DNA of 13,760 bases from an uncultured Rhizobiaceae group bacterium (lineage in GTDB: Bacteria; Pseudomonadota; Alphaproteobacteria; Rhizobiales; Rhizobiaceae), in NCBI GenBank assembly GCA_937923355.1, contig CALAIO010000003.1:1-13760 (forward strand), written 5' to 3'. Position numbers and translations under genes: made by a program. This document shows, piece after piece, positions 5,850 to 12,338 of this stretch; position 1 is the stretch's first letter, and each line of letters starts with the position of its first letter. The notes under the pieces are model-generated. The model worked only from the letters and a program-made list of their open reading frames with translations. It was not told where the DNA came from and did not search any database.

Positions 5850-6497
5850 TTATACGTATGTCAGGATTAAGCCATGAACCAGTTTGGTCCAGCCATCCAG
5901 GAATACGAACAACATCAACTTGAATGGAATTGAGATTGTGGTTGGTGGAACCATCATCATGCCAAGTGCAACAAGCAATGTCGTGATGATGATGTCGATT
6001 GCCATGAACGGCAAGTAAAGCAAAAAGCCGATTTCAAACGCTTTTGTAAGTTCTGACAAAAGGAACGAAGGAACCAGCACAGTCATGGAATCCTTGCTTG
6101 TTGTTGCAGCAAGACCTTCGCCCCAAATTTGGGTTGTGGAAGCGTTGAAGAACTCAAGCTGTTTTGGGTCTGTATGTTTTAACAAAAATTCCTTGAGTGG
6201 GATCATTGCTTTTTCACCAGCTGCCAGCCACTCATTGAGCGTTTGATAGTTGAAGCCGTCTGCTTCCAACACGGTATAAATTTCATTGAGAATTGGCATG
6301 GCGACATAGACTGACAAGATCAGTGAGAGACCATACAAAATGATGTTTGGCGGTAGCTGCTGAATACCCAGTGCCTGCCTTACGATGAAGATAACCACTG
6401 AGATTTTTGCAAATGCAGTAACGGTCACAGCAACCATTGGAAGGAAGGCTGTCCCTAATAGTAAAACTATAATTCCAAACGAATTATCACCAAACAT
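5850..6497 (-). CDS. sctR: SctR export-apparatus membrane protein
   Basis: The 215-aa product is in the FliP/YscR/RhcR family, whose pentamer forms the core of the export pore. Signatures include AKISVVIFIVRQALGIQQ-PPN near residues 29-51, the periplasmic domain in the middle (about 75-150, no signal peptide as in other injectisome SctR), and the C-terminal MAIDIIITTLL and MMMVPPTTISIPFKL blocks. The length is typical. The 53-bp gap to sctQ is the widest between adjacent genes from sctJ to sctU, but shows no terminator. Confidence 0.97.
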   Translation of the reverse strand: MFGDNSFGIIVLLLGTAFLPMVAVTVTAFAKISVVIFIVRQALGIQQLPPNIILYGLSLILSVYVAMPILNEIYTVLEADGFNYQTLNEWLAAGEKAMIPLKEFLLKHTDPKQLEFFNASTTQIWGEGLAATTSKDSMTVLVPSFLLSELTKAFEIGFLLYLPFMAIDIIITTLLVALGMMMVPPTTISIPFKLMLFVFLDGWTKLVHGLILTYV

Positions 6498-6550
6498 TTT
6501 TATTTTTCCAGTTCTACAAGTGTTTGTTTTGAACAGGCAGCAATTGCCAT

Positions 6551-7582
6551 TTAAACTTTGAACGCGCCGATGCTATCGAGCGTTACGGATAGGTTTGAAC
6601 CAAGTATTGAGAGATGACCTTGGCCGAATGGACGTGCCTGATAATAGATATGAGCGCCATTGTTTGGCAGGCGTTGAATATTAACCTTTGAGCCTTCGCT
6701 AAGCGTATGCCTGTCAAAAGCAGAGAGGGATACTTCACCCAGGCCGAAGGTTACAAAAACATTTTCGGTTGTTTCATTTGAGATTTGTACCGGGCCTGCA
6801 AGTGGGCCCGCAATCTCTATTTGCTCATCTTCAATATAGATAGGCCAGTAGCGACCATCTGAGCGCATGAGTACACCCTTGATCACTGATGATGGTTCAA
6901 CGCCACAATCGATCATTTCACCAATGCGTGCCAGATAGGCTTGTCTTGCGGTGACCACAACCGGCCCAAGATGCACAATCATGCGGCCATCAATATTCTT
7001 TTCTTCAGGAAAACTGTTAGGCGCTACCAGCTTTTCTATCTGGTAGTGCAGATCGCCTTTTATCTGGATAGCTCCCTGGTGTTTTGTGCCTTCGATATCG
7101 AATTCAAAACCAAGAAGTTCGCCTGAAACTGGTGTGTCTACGTCTGTGATAGAAGTGATTGAAAGTTCAGCGCCCAGCATGTTTTCAAGCATGCTGATAT
7201 GGTATGTGAACAGGTGTTCAAAAATCAGGGCAGCGTCACCACCTTCAAGCTTTGAGATATTAAGATCATCGTCAGCCAATTGCAGAACAAATCCTGCTGC
7301 TTGCGATGGCATGAAAATAGAGAATTCGCCAACATTGCTATGACCAACAATTTGTACCCATCTGCCATTTGTTGTGATTAAAGGTGCAGTGTCTGTTGTC
7401 ACGATTTCAGTAAAAAATGTACCGATTTGAATGCGTAGATCGCAAATTAACCCACCCCATGAAGAAACAAGTGCGATAAGCGTCTTATCAAACTCATAAC
7501 GTTTTTCAGGCTGAGCCTGAACATTAGGTGTGAAAAGTCTTTTACCAGGACGATTGGTATTTAATGAAAGACCAGACTGCAT
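6551..7582 (-). CDS. sctQ: SctQ cytosolic sorting-platform (C-ring) protein
   Basis: The 343-aa product is the YscQ/HrcQ/RhcQ-type sorting-platform component. The N-terminal half is divergent. The C-terminal third (about 260-343) has the SPOA (FliN-like) pattern of hydrophobic strands, with VTFGLGEVSLS, LSEGSKVNI and a G-HLSILG-NLSV-LDSI ending. It is a single, undivided SctQ, unlike the HrcQa/HrcQb pair of pseudomonads. The start is decided by the ribosome binding site: GGAG (7591-7594) lies 8 bases from ATG at 7582, but only 2 bases from the upstream in-frame TTG at 7588. An internal ATG may give a short C-terminal product (separate entry). It lies between sctO and sctR, as in other systems. 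Confidence 0.9.
   Translation of the reverse strand: MQSGLSLNTNRPGKRLFTPNVQAQPEKRYEFDKTLIALVSSWGGLICDLRIQIGTFFTEIVTTDTAPLITTNGRWVQIVGHSNVGEFSIFMPSQAAGFVLQLADDDLNISKLEGGDAALIFEHLFTYHISMLENMLGAELSITSITDVDTPVSGELLGFEFDIEGTKHQGAIQIKGDLHYQIEKLVAPNSFPEEKNIDGRMIVHLGPVVVTARQAYLARIGEMIDCGVEPSSVIKGVLMRSDGRYWPIYIEDEQIEIAGPLAGPVQISNETTENVFVTFGLGEVSLSAFDRHTLSEGSKVNIQRLPNNGAHIYYQARPFGQGHLSILGSNLSVTLDSIGAFKV
6866..6880 (-). promoter_or_regulatory. Candidate internal translation start for SctQ-C
   Basis: Within sctQ an in-frame ATG (start at 6868) is preceded by AAGGG (6876-6880) with a 7-base spacer. Initiation here would give a 105-aa C-terminal protein ending at 6551 and containing the SPOA domain. Short SctQ products from internal starts are known for Yersinia YscQ, Salmonella SpaO and Shigella Spa33, at about 90-105 residues. 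The site is visible; its use is inferred. Confidence 0.5.
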
Positions 7583-7618
7583 TTTCAATACTCCGCAAAC
7601 TAAAATTCAGTGCAGAGA

Positions 7619-8059
7619 TTACCCTTGACGTGCAGCTTCGACTTTCTTCATGTCAACCAGCTTGTCGCAGAGTTTTCTCGTACGCTCTTCCAGTTGCAAG
7701 AAACGCGCCAGTTTGGATTGTTCCAATTTGAGACGTTCTTCTGATTCATTGAGTTTTTGCTGTTTAATTTCGATATTAAAGGCAGCTTCTTGTATTTCTT
7801 CATCCGTTATGGCGTAAACATTGACGATACGGGCATTCTGCATGGCAGGATTTTGCCCAGGTTCGACAACTTTTTGTAATCTTTCCTGCCTGCGTGTTGC
7901 AGCAGTTTCCTTTATGTGAATTTGCTCCTGCTTTGCATCCTCTACTGCAAGGTTTGCCATATGCATTTCGCGGCTTGCCTTTGCGGCTTCCATTTCAGCC
8001 AATCTTCGCCTGAGTTCCTTTACCTTTAGCAGTTTGTCTATTTTCTTGAGTTTACTCAC
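7619..8059 (-). CDS. sctO: SctO stalk protein of the T3SS ATPase
   Basis: The 146-aa product is almost entirely charged and helical, with long heptad-like runs (KLKKIDKLLKVKELRRRLAEM at the start, LNESEERLKLEQSKLARF later). It lies directly after sctN, the hallmark place of SctO/YscO/FliJ/RhcZ (y4yJ). This protein forms a coiled coil that inserts into the ATPase hexamer. The start is GTG at 8057-8059, overlapping the sctN stop by 8 bp (GTGAGTAA), which suggests translational coupling. Sequence identity in this family is always low, so the call rests on position, length and coiled-coil character. Confidence 0.87.
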   Translation of the reverse strand: MSKLKKIDKLLKVKELRRRLAEMEAAKASREMHMANLAVEDAKQEQIHIKETAATRRQERLQKVVEPGQNPAMQNARIVNVYAITDEEIQEAAFNIEIKQQKLNESEERLKLEQSKLARFLQLEERTRKLCDKLVDMKKVEAARQG

Positions 8060-9410
8060 CTAGAATCTCTCTCATTTGTGCAAGCGATTCTGGATGCGTT
8101 ACGTGCGCATGGGTATGTTGTTTCAAGAAAACCTCAATTGCCGGATTACATTCGATTGCCAAATCCGCAACAGGATCTGTTCCTGCTACATATTCGCCGA
8201 CCTGAATGAGCAGTTCCAGATCAATGTATTTGGCCATAAGCTTGCGCAAGTCATTGGATGCGCTGATATGCTCTTCGCTGCAAATTTCGTTCATCAGGCG
8301 GCTTTTACTTTTCAGCACGTTGATGGCTGGATAAATACCGCTCCTTGCAAGCGCTGCATCAAGCACCAAGTGACCATCGGTCAAACTTGCAATTTCTTCT
8401 GCAACGGGATCGTTCACGCCATCATTTTCAACCAGAACTGTAAAGAAAGCAGTGATTGCACCGCTTGATGTTTTGCCTGTTCGCTCAATTAGCTTTGGCA
8501 ATTCGGCATAAACCGATGGTGTGAAACCGCTTCGTACTGCTTTTTCGCCTGCTGACAAGCCAACTTCACGCAAGGCACGTGCAAAACGCGTTGCGCTATC
8601 AAACAGCATGAGAACTTTTTGTCCTTGCGCTCTAAAATGTTCTGCGATTGTTACTGCACTATGTGCAGCCATAATACGTTCCATGGCTGGACGATCAGAA
8701 GTGGATGCAACAACAATACAGCGTTTGCGCACCTCTGGAGGCAGCTGGCGTTCCAGAAATTCATTTACTTCGCGGCCGCGTTCACCAATCATAGCAAGGA
8801 CGACAACATCTGAATCCGAATGACGTGCGAGCATTGCAAGCAGAGTTGATTTACCCGCACCTGCCTCACCAAAAATCGCCAAACGTTGGCCATGACCAAT
8901 GGTATTAAACCCATCAATTGATTTCACGCCAGTCTCAAACACGTCATCAATGACAGGTCTGTCCAGAGCGTCTACAGTTGGTGGCGTAATTTTAATTTGC
9001 TCCATGTTTTTGGTCTTGAATTCCAGACCATCAACCGGGCGTCCCAATCCGTCCAACACTCTACCGATGAGTTCGTTGCCTACCCAAATTTTACAAGGTT
9101 CACCGGTGCCGATGACCTCGGTATTGGATGAAATGCCCTCGATGTCTTCCATCGGTGACAGAATGGCTCGTTCTTTTTCGATTGCTACAACTTGAGCGCC
9201 AATTTCGCGACCTGAATCCGGCACACGCAAAATACATTTTTCGCCTACGAAAACATCTTGAAGCGTTGTTACTATTCGGCTTGCGGCCACATCTGTAATC
9301 TCTCCAATTTCACGATGGTGATTACAGTGTTTCAGATTTCTGCTTACAGCGCCTAAAAGTGAGTTCAGTTCTGTACCCTTGTCAGGATTTTCAATTTGCA
9401 AAGCACTCAT
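8052..9410 (-). CDS. sctN: SctN T3SS ATPase
   Basis: The 452-aa product is the F1-beta-like ATPase that unfolds substrates and strips chaperones at the base of the injectisome (YscN/HrcN/RhcN). Visible motifs are Walker A GEAGAGKS (181-188), the catalytic-Glu block GERGREVNEF (209-218), Walker B VLMLFD (266-271) and the following SATRFARALREVGLSAGE. All key residues are present. The C-terminal domain (from about 360) recognises secreted substrates in homologues. The length is typical. ATG at 9410 overlaps the sctL stop (TAATG) and has GGAGG upstream, partly inside the end of sctL. Confidence 0.97.
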   Translation of the reverse strand: MSALQIENPDKGTELNSLLGAVSRNLKHCNHHREIGEITDVAASRIVTTLQDVFVGEKCILRVPDSGREIGAQVVAIEKERAILSPMEDIEGISSNTEVIGTGEPCKIWVGNELIGRVLDGLGRPVDGLEFKTKNMEQIKITPPTVDALDRPVIDDVFETGVKSIDGFNTIGHGQRLAIFGEAGAGKSTLLAMLARHSDSDVVVLAMIGERGREVNEFLERQLPPEVRKRCIVVASTSDRPAMERIMAAHSAVTIAEHFRAQGQKVLMLFDSATRFARALREVGLSAGEKAVRSGFTPSVYAELPKLIERTGKTSSGAITAFFTVLVENDGVNDPVAEEIASLTDGHLVLDAALARSGIYPAINVLKSKSRLMNEICSEEHISASNDLRKLMAKYIDLELLIQVGEYVAGTDPVADLAIECNPAIEVFLKQHTHAHVTHPESLAQMREILGE

Positions 9411-10045
9411 TATGCCTTGCCTCCAGAAAGTGTGCTCTCGATTGAGTTTTTAATCGCCTGAAGTTGAACTTCAAGGCTAACCTCAATGCGTTTGGTGCCT
9501 GTATCGAGGATGCACCTGTTACGTTCAAGGCCAGTATCGTCAATGATTTCGTAATTAGCTGAATTATCCGTTTTTGGATTGCTGATGTTGTAAAGTCTTA
9601 GACGGTTTGCACTATCTGGATGTGCATGAACTGTAAGCTTGCTAGCTTTCACATAATCACGCGTTGCCTTATTAACTGCAAGTGCATAGGCTTTTTCGGT
9701 GCCGATTGCACCTAGCATCAGGTTTATTGACTGTTCCACAATTTCAGTAATACCAGTCTTTGCAGATGAAAGATCAGGACCAAGTTCACTCAATGACTGA
9801 TTGACTTTCTGGGCTACAAGACGGTTTGCTTCTTCATCAGCTTCCACTTGTTTTTGTGCAAGATATTCATCTGCTTGAATTTGTGCTTTTTCAAGAATTT
9901 CAGCAGCTTCTTCACGTGCATGTTGAAGAATTTCGTCTGCTGTTTTTGGCGATATGCTTCCAACTTCACCGGACTGGACTTGCGCAGGAACGGATCCGTC
10001 TGCGGAAACCATGTTGCCGTTATATGCTTCTACAAAATCAAACAT
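9410..10045 (-). CDS. sctL: SctL ATPase stator/regulator
   Basis: The 211-aa product matches the FliH/YscL/NolV family. It has a variable N-terminus, a charged helical segment from about 35 to 95 (AREEAAEILEKAQIQADEYL and onward), and a C-terminal domain with the family pattern ending in RCILDTGTKRIEVSLEVQLQ (about 177-196), the counterpart of the C-LET--G-ID-SLE-QL motif. The protein binds SctN and links it to SctQ. It overlaps sctN by 1 bp and follows sctK after 11 bp. Confidence 0.93.
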   Translation of the reverse strand: MFDFVEAYNGNMVSADGSVPAQVQSGEVGSISPKTADEILQHAREEAAEILEKAQIQADEYLAQKQVEADEEANRLVAQKVNQSLSELGPDLSSAKTGITEIVEQSINLMLGAIGTEKAYALAVNKATRDYVKASKLTVHAHPDSANRLRLYNISNPKTDNSANYEIIDDTGLERNRCILDTGTKRIEVSLEVQLQAIKNSIESTLSGGKA

Positions 10046-10056
10046 GTGTTTGCCTC

Positions 10057-10665
10057 TTATGCCGCTAGAGAAGAATTTTCATTTAAAAGTGCAGTGCTGA
10101 CTGCAATTACAATGTCACGTGCCATGGCACTTTCAATCGTATATGAAATTTCTTCTTCTTGTTCCTCGTTAGTCTCCATGAGATAGACACGCATGCCTAT
10201 TTGCTCATCAAGGCTTGTTTTCCAACTGTGAATGCAAGCTTTGCCGCAGCGTACAATCAGAGTTTCAATTTTTTCCATGTCAGGCGTAAAATCCGACTGC
10301 TTTGGATGCAGGTGATTTAGGGATACAGCGATCTTCAGATCTTCGATTGAAAACACTTGTGAAATGATTTCAAAATCCGAGCGTGATGTGCGCGTACGAA
10401 GAAAATCACCATGGATAACCATGCCGCAAATACGTGCAAGACGATCTCTGTCAATGCCGTAAGCTTGGGCAGATACAATGTCTTCAGGTTTGATGTTAAC
10501 ATTCGGATCAATTCCAAAAGTACTAAACATTCTGTTGCGCATGGCTTCAAACAGTCTGTCGTTAGACATCATTTGTAATGCTAATTGTGGCGCATCAAAA
10601 GTTTCGCCCCAGCGTTCAAACCAGCTTGGGTTGATCTCATCTCTGCTTGGTAAAAACTTGTTCAT
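10057..10665 (-). CDS. sctK: SctK sorting-platform accessory protein (NolU/YscK-like)
   Basis: The 202-aa cytosolic protein lies between sctJ and sctL, the position of nolU/hrpD/yscK. SctK caps the sorting platform and connects SctQ pods to the inner ring. The sequence has an N-terminal FLPSRDEINPSWFERW segment, a central basic/helical part and an acidic run (TNEEQEEEISY) near residue 165-175, with no membrane segment. SctK proteins are poorly conserved, so the call depends on position, size and soluble character. It starts 2 bp after the sctJ stop (TGATAATG). Confidence 0.8.
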   Translation of the reverse strand: MNKFLPSRDEINPSWFERWGETFDAPQLALQMMSNDRLFEAMRNRMFSTFGIDPNVNIKPEDIVSAQAYGIDRDRLARICGMVIHGDFLRTRTSRSDFEIISQVFSIEDLKIAVSLNHLHPKQSDFTPDMEKIETLIVRCGKACIHSWKTSLDEQIGMRVYLMETNEEQEEEISYTIESAMARDIVIAVSTALLNENSSLAA

Positions 10666-10667
10666 TA

Positions 10668-11444
10668 TCAGCTACTCTTGGATGTGATTTTGTTTTGAGT
10701 CCGTCTCTTACTTGAAGAGGCTGCGCTTGAAAGTTTAAAGCCGTACCAGGCAATTGCACCCAATAGCACTAATAAAAAAACATTCCAAACACCGTTCCCG
10801 AATGAAGCAACTGAGCGTTTTGAAGTTGTTGCAGTTGCTGAAGTATTATCTTCAAACAGGGCAACTTCCACGAAAGAGTATTCAAGATTATCCAAGCTGT
10901 TTACGATCAGGTTTTTAATTGTTGGAATTTGAGAACGTAAATCCTGACCTGCTTCCTGATAAATAAAGACTGACGCACGAGGTGGCGTTTTGTCATCGAC
11001 AAAGGGATTATCCTCAGGAACCATCAAGTGAACACGAGCCGAAACAACGCCATTTATGCGTGAGATGGAATTTGAAAGCTCTTCATTAAGGGCGTGCATG
11101 AAACGAGCACGTTCTTCAAACGGTGTTGAAACCAGTTTTTCCGAATTAAAGATTTTACCAAGTGAACCAAAGTTCTCACGTGGCAAGCCTTTTTCTGAAA
11201 GTTTCGCAATCGCTGTGCTGAAATCGCCGCGATCCACACTGATTGAGAACGAACCTTTTCCGTCTGTTGAACGGCTTGCCTCGATACCGTTAACAGCCAG
11301 AACAGAAATCATCTCATTGACTTCGCGTTCTTGTAAGTTCGAATACAATTCAGACTGACAGCCTGCAAGAAAAAGTGTTGCTGCAAGGACAATGCCCAAG
11401 CCCGCCTTTTTCTTTAGTGTTTTATTTGCTCGCATTTTCATCAT
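10668..11444 (-). CDS. sctJ: SctJ inner-ring lipoprotein
   Basis: The 258-aa product is the YscJ/PrgK/HrcJ/RhcJ family lipoprotein of the inner-membrane ring. A basic N-terminus and hydrophobic stretch end in a lipobox (LFLAGC, lipidated Cys29), followed by the family start S-LY--L-E-E-NEM. Two ring-building domains follow (about 35-95 and 110-195, including ARVHLMVPEDNPF). A C-terminal transmembrane helix (VWNVFLLVLLGAIAWYGF, about 220-237) carries a short basic tail, as usual for injectisome SctJ. All expected features are intact. It follows sctI after 46 bp. Confidence 0.97.
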   Translation of the reverse strand: MMKMRANKTLKKKAGLGIVLAATLFLAGCQSELYSNLQEREVNEMISVLAVNGIEASRSTDGKGSFSISVDRGDFSTAIAKLSEKGLPRENFGSLGKIFNSEKLVSTPFEERARFMHALNEELSNSISRINGVVSARVHLMVPEDNPFVDDKTPPRASVFIYQEAGQDLRSQIPTIKNLIVNSLDNLEYSFVEVALFEDNTSATATTSKRSVASFGNGVWNVFLLVLLGAIAWYGFKLSSAASSSKRRTQNKITSKSS

Positions 11445-11490
11445 TTGCTTTCTACTCGATACATAAAAGCGGTTACGGGGTACGTTAAGT

Positions 11491-11973
11491 TTAAGACTGT
11501 CTGATCAAGGTTCTGGATGTATCAGAGACCCCACTTACAACCTGATTGACCATTGCCATGAAAATAGCGTGATCAAATGTCTTTGAGAGAGCATCAACCT
11601 TGTCGTCTTTCTTCGGGCTAAGACCGCCTGCTTCAGATGGATTGAGGCTTTCAACTTGGGACGCAATGCCATTTTTATAAGTGTCAATCGGTGATGTGCT
11701 TTCTGTCGAATTTGGTACTTTAGATGAAAGTTCATCAATCTTTGTGTAAACACCGTCTAATACAGTACTTGCAAAACCTGGCTGCGATGATGTGTTTGAC
11801 ACTTGTGGTGCAACTTCCGCAGAAGCTGCCGGAAATGAATTTCCGATCGTCAAATTTGCTTCGCTTGGTTTTGCAGATGCGCTTGAACCTGCCTGGTTTT
11901 CAACAGACTGAGTTGCTTGTTTTAAAGCTTGTGATGGATCAGCGCCAACAGCGCCTACAGCTGCGATTGTCAT
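11491..11973 (-). CDS. sctI: SctI-like inner rod protein (NolB/NopB type)
   Basis: The 160-aa product lies directly before sctJ, the usual place of sctI (nolB/nopB, hrpB, prgJ). It has a long Ser/Ala/Gln-rich, Cys-free, unstructured N-terminal part with no signal peptide, as expected of an early T3SS substrate. Its C-terminal helix (about 125-158, SKTFDHAIFMAMVNQVVSGV then TLIRQS) resembles the conserved C-terminus of SctI proteins (F-xx-AI followed by hydrophobic residues). SctI lines the rod joining the export gate to the needle. The ribosome binding site AAGGA is well placed. Sequence similarity is confined to the C-terminus, so NopB/SctI is a firm positional call but a moderate sequence call. 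Confidence 0.8.
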   Translation of the reverse strand: MTIAAVGAVGADPSQALKQATQSVENQAGSSASAKPSEANLTIGNSFPAASAEVAPQVSNTSSQPGFASTVLDGVYTKIDELSSKVPNSTESTSPIDTYKNGIASQVESLNPSEAGGLSPKKDDKVDALSKTFDHAIFMAMVNQVVSGVSDTSRTLIRQS

Positions 11974-11984
11974 ATGTCTTTTCC

Positions 11985-12182
11985 TTATGATCCAGAATTG
12001 TTTTGAGCTTCACTTAGAATGTTTTGTAGCAAAGAGAAGAACACAGCGGCGAAAGCATTTTCTGCAGCTGAATCGATTTGTTGAGATTGCTGAGCAATAT
12101 TACTCGTACCTGCGCTGACTGCTTGGTCCTGCACATTGGTTGGTAATGTTGGCTGTTGAGCGCCGATATTATTAATTTCCAT
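11985..12182 (-). CDS. 65-aa needle/pilus subunit candidate (SctF-like)
   Basis: ATG at 12182 has AGAGAG at 8 bases upstream, and the stop lies 11 bp before sctI. The product has a polar, Gln/Asn/Ser-rich first half and a single predicted C-terminal amphipathic helix (about 36-60, AAENAFAAVFFSLLQNILSE). There is no cysteine and no signal peptide. The position before sctI-sctJ is that of sctF in prgI-prgJ-prgK and of hrpA near hrpB-hrcJ. Needle proteins normally have two helices around a turn and are about 70-85 aa, so this is either a divergent, short pilin or another secreted subunit. It is the first gene after a 156-bp gap holding promoter-like signals. Confidence 0.6.
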   Translation of the reverse strand: MEINNIGAQQPTLPTNVQDQAVSAGTSNIAQQSQQIDSAAENAFAAVFFSLLQNILSEAQNNSGS

Positions 12183-12338
12183 TTTTTTTACTCTCTGATC
12201 AGGGTTGTAATACTTACTTATATATCTGAATTTGACCCTGCGTTATACCGTAAATACTACTTAGAACTCCCGTAAAAATCAATATTCTAATTTAAAATCA
12301 ATGACTTAGGGTTAATTTCACCAATTTGTGTGCCATAA
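12183..12338 (-). promoter_or_regulatory. Putative promoter/operator region of the sctF?-sctI-to-sctU operon
   Basis: The 156-bp gap after sctV holds, on the minus strand, CTAAGTAGTATTTACG (12264-12249) followed by TATAAC (12247-12242), the twin of the motif at 1374-1397. The TATAAC lies about 60 bases before the start of the 65-aa gene. Upstream is a 9-bp direct repeat, AAAATCAAT on the plus strand (12275-12283 and 12294-12302, period 19). Downstream is an inverted repeat CAGGGT/ACCCTG (12200-12205 and 12235-12240). No terminator is visible after sctV, so read-through plus an internal activator-dependent promoter is likely. Regulator binding is inferred. Confidence 0.5.

Noticed and set aside
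6551..6580. Similar CGCGCCGAT sequence at the 3' ends of sctQ and sctU as a repeat
   Set aside because: The match is about 10 bases within coding sequence, both encoding a terminal IGAF. It is most simply coincidence, and no third copy is seen.
7583..7588. TTG start for sctQ
   Set aside because: GGAG is only 2 bases from it but 8 bases from the ATG at 7582, which fits initiation much better.
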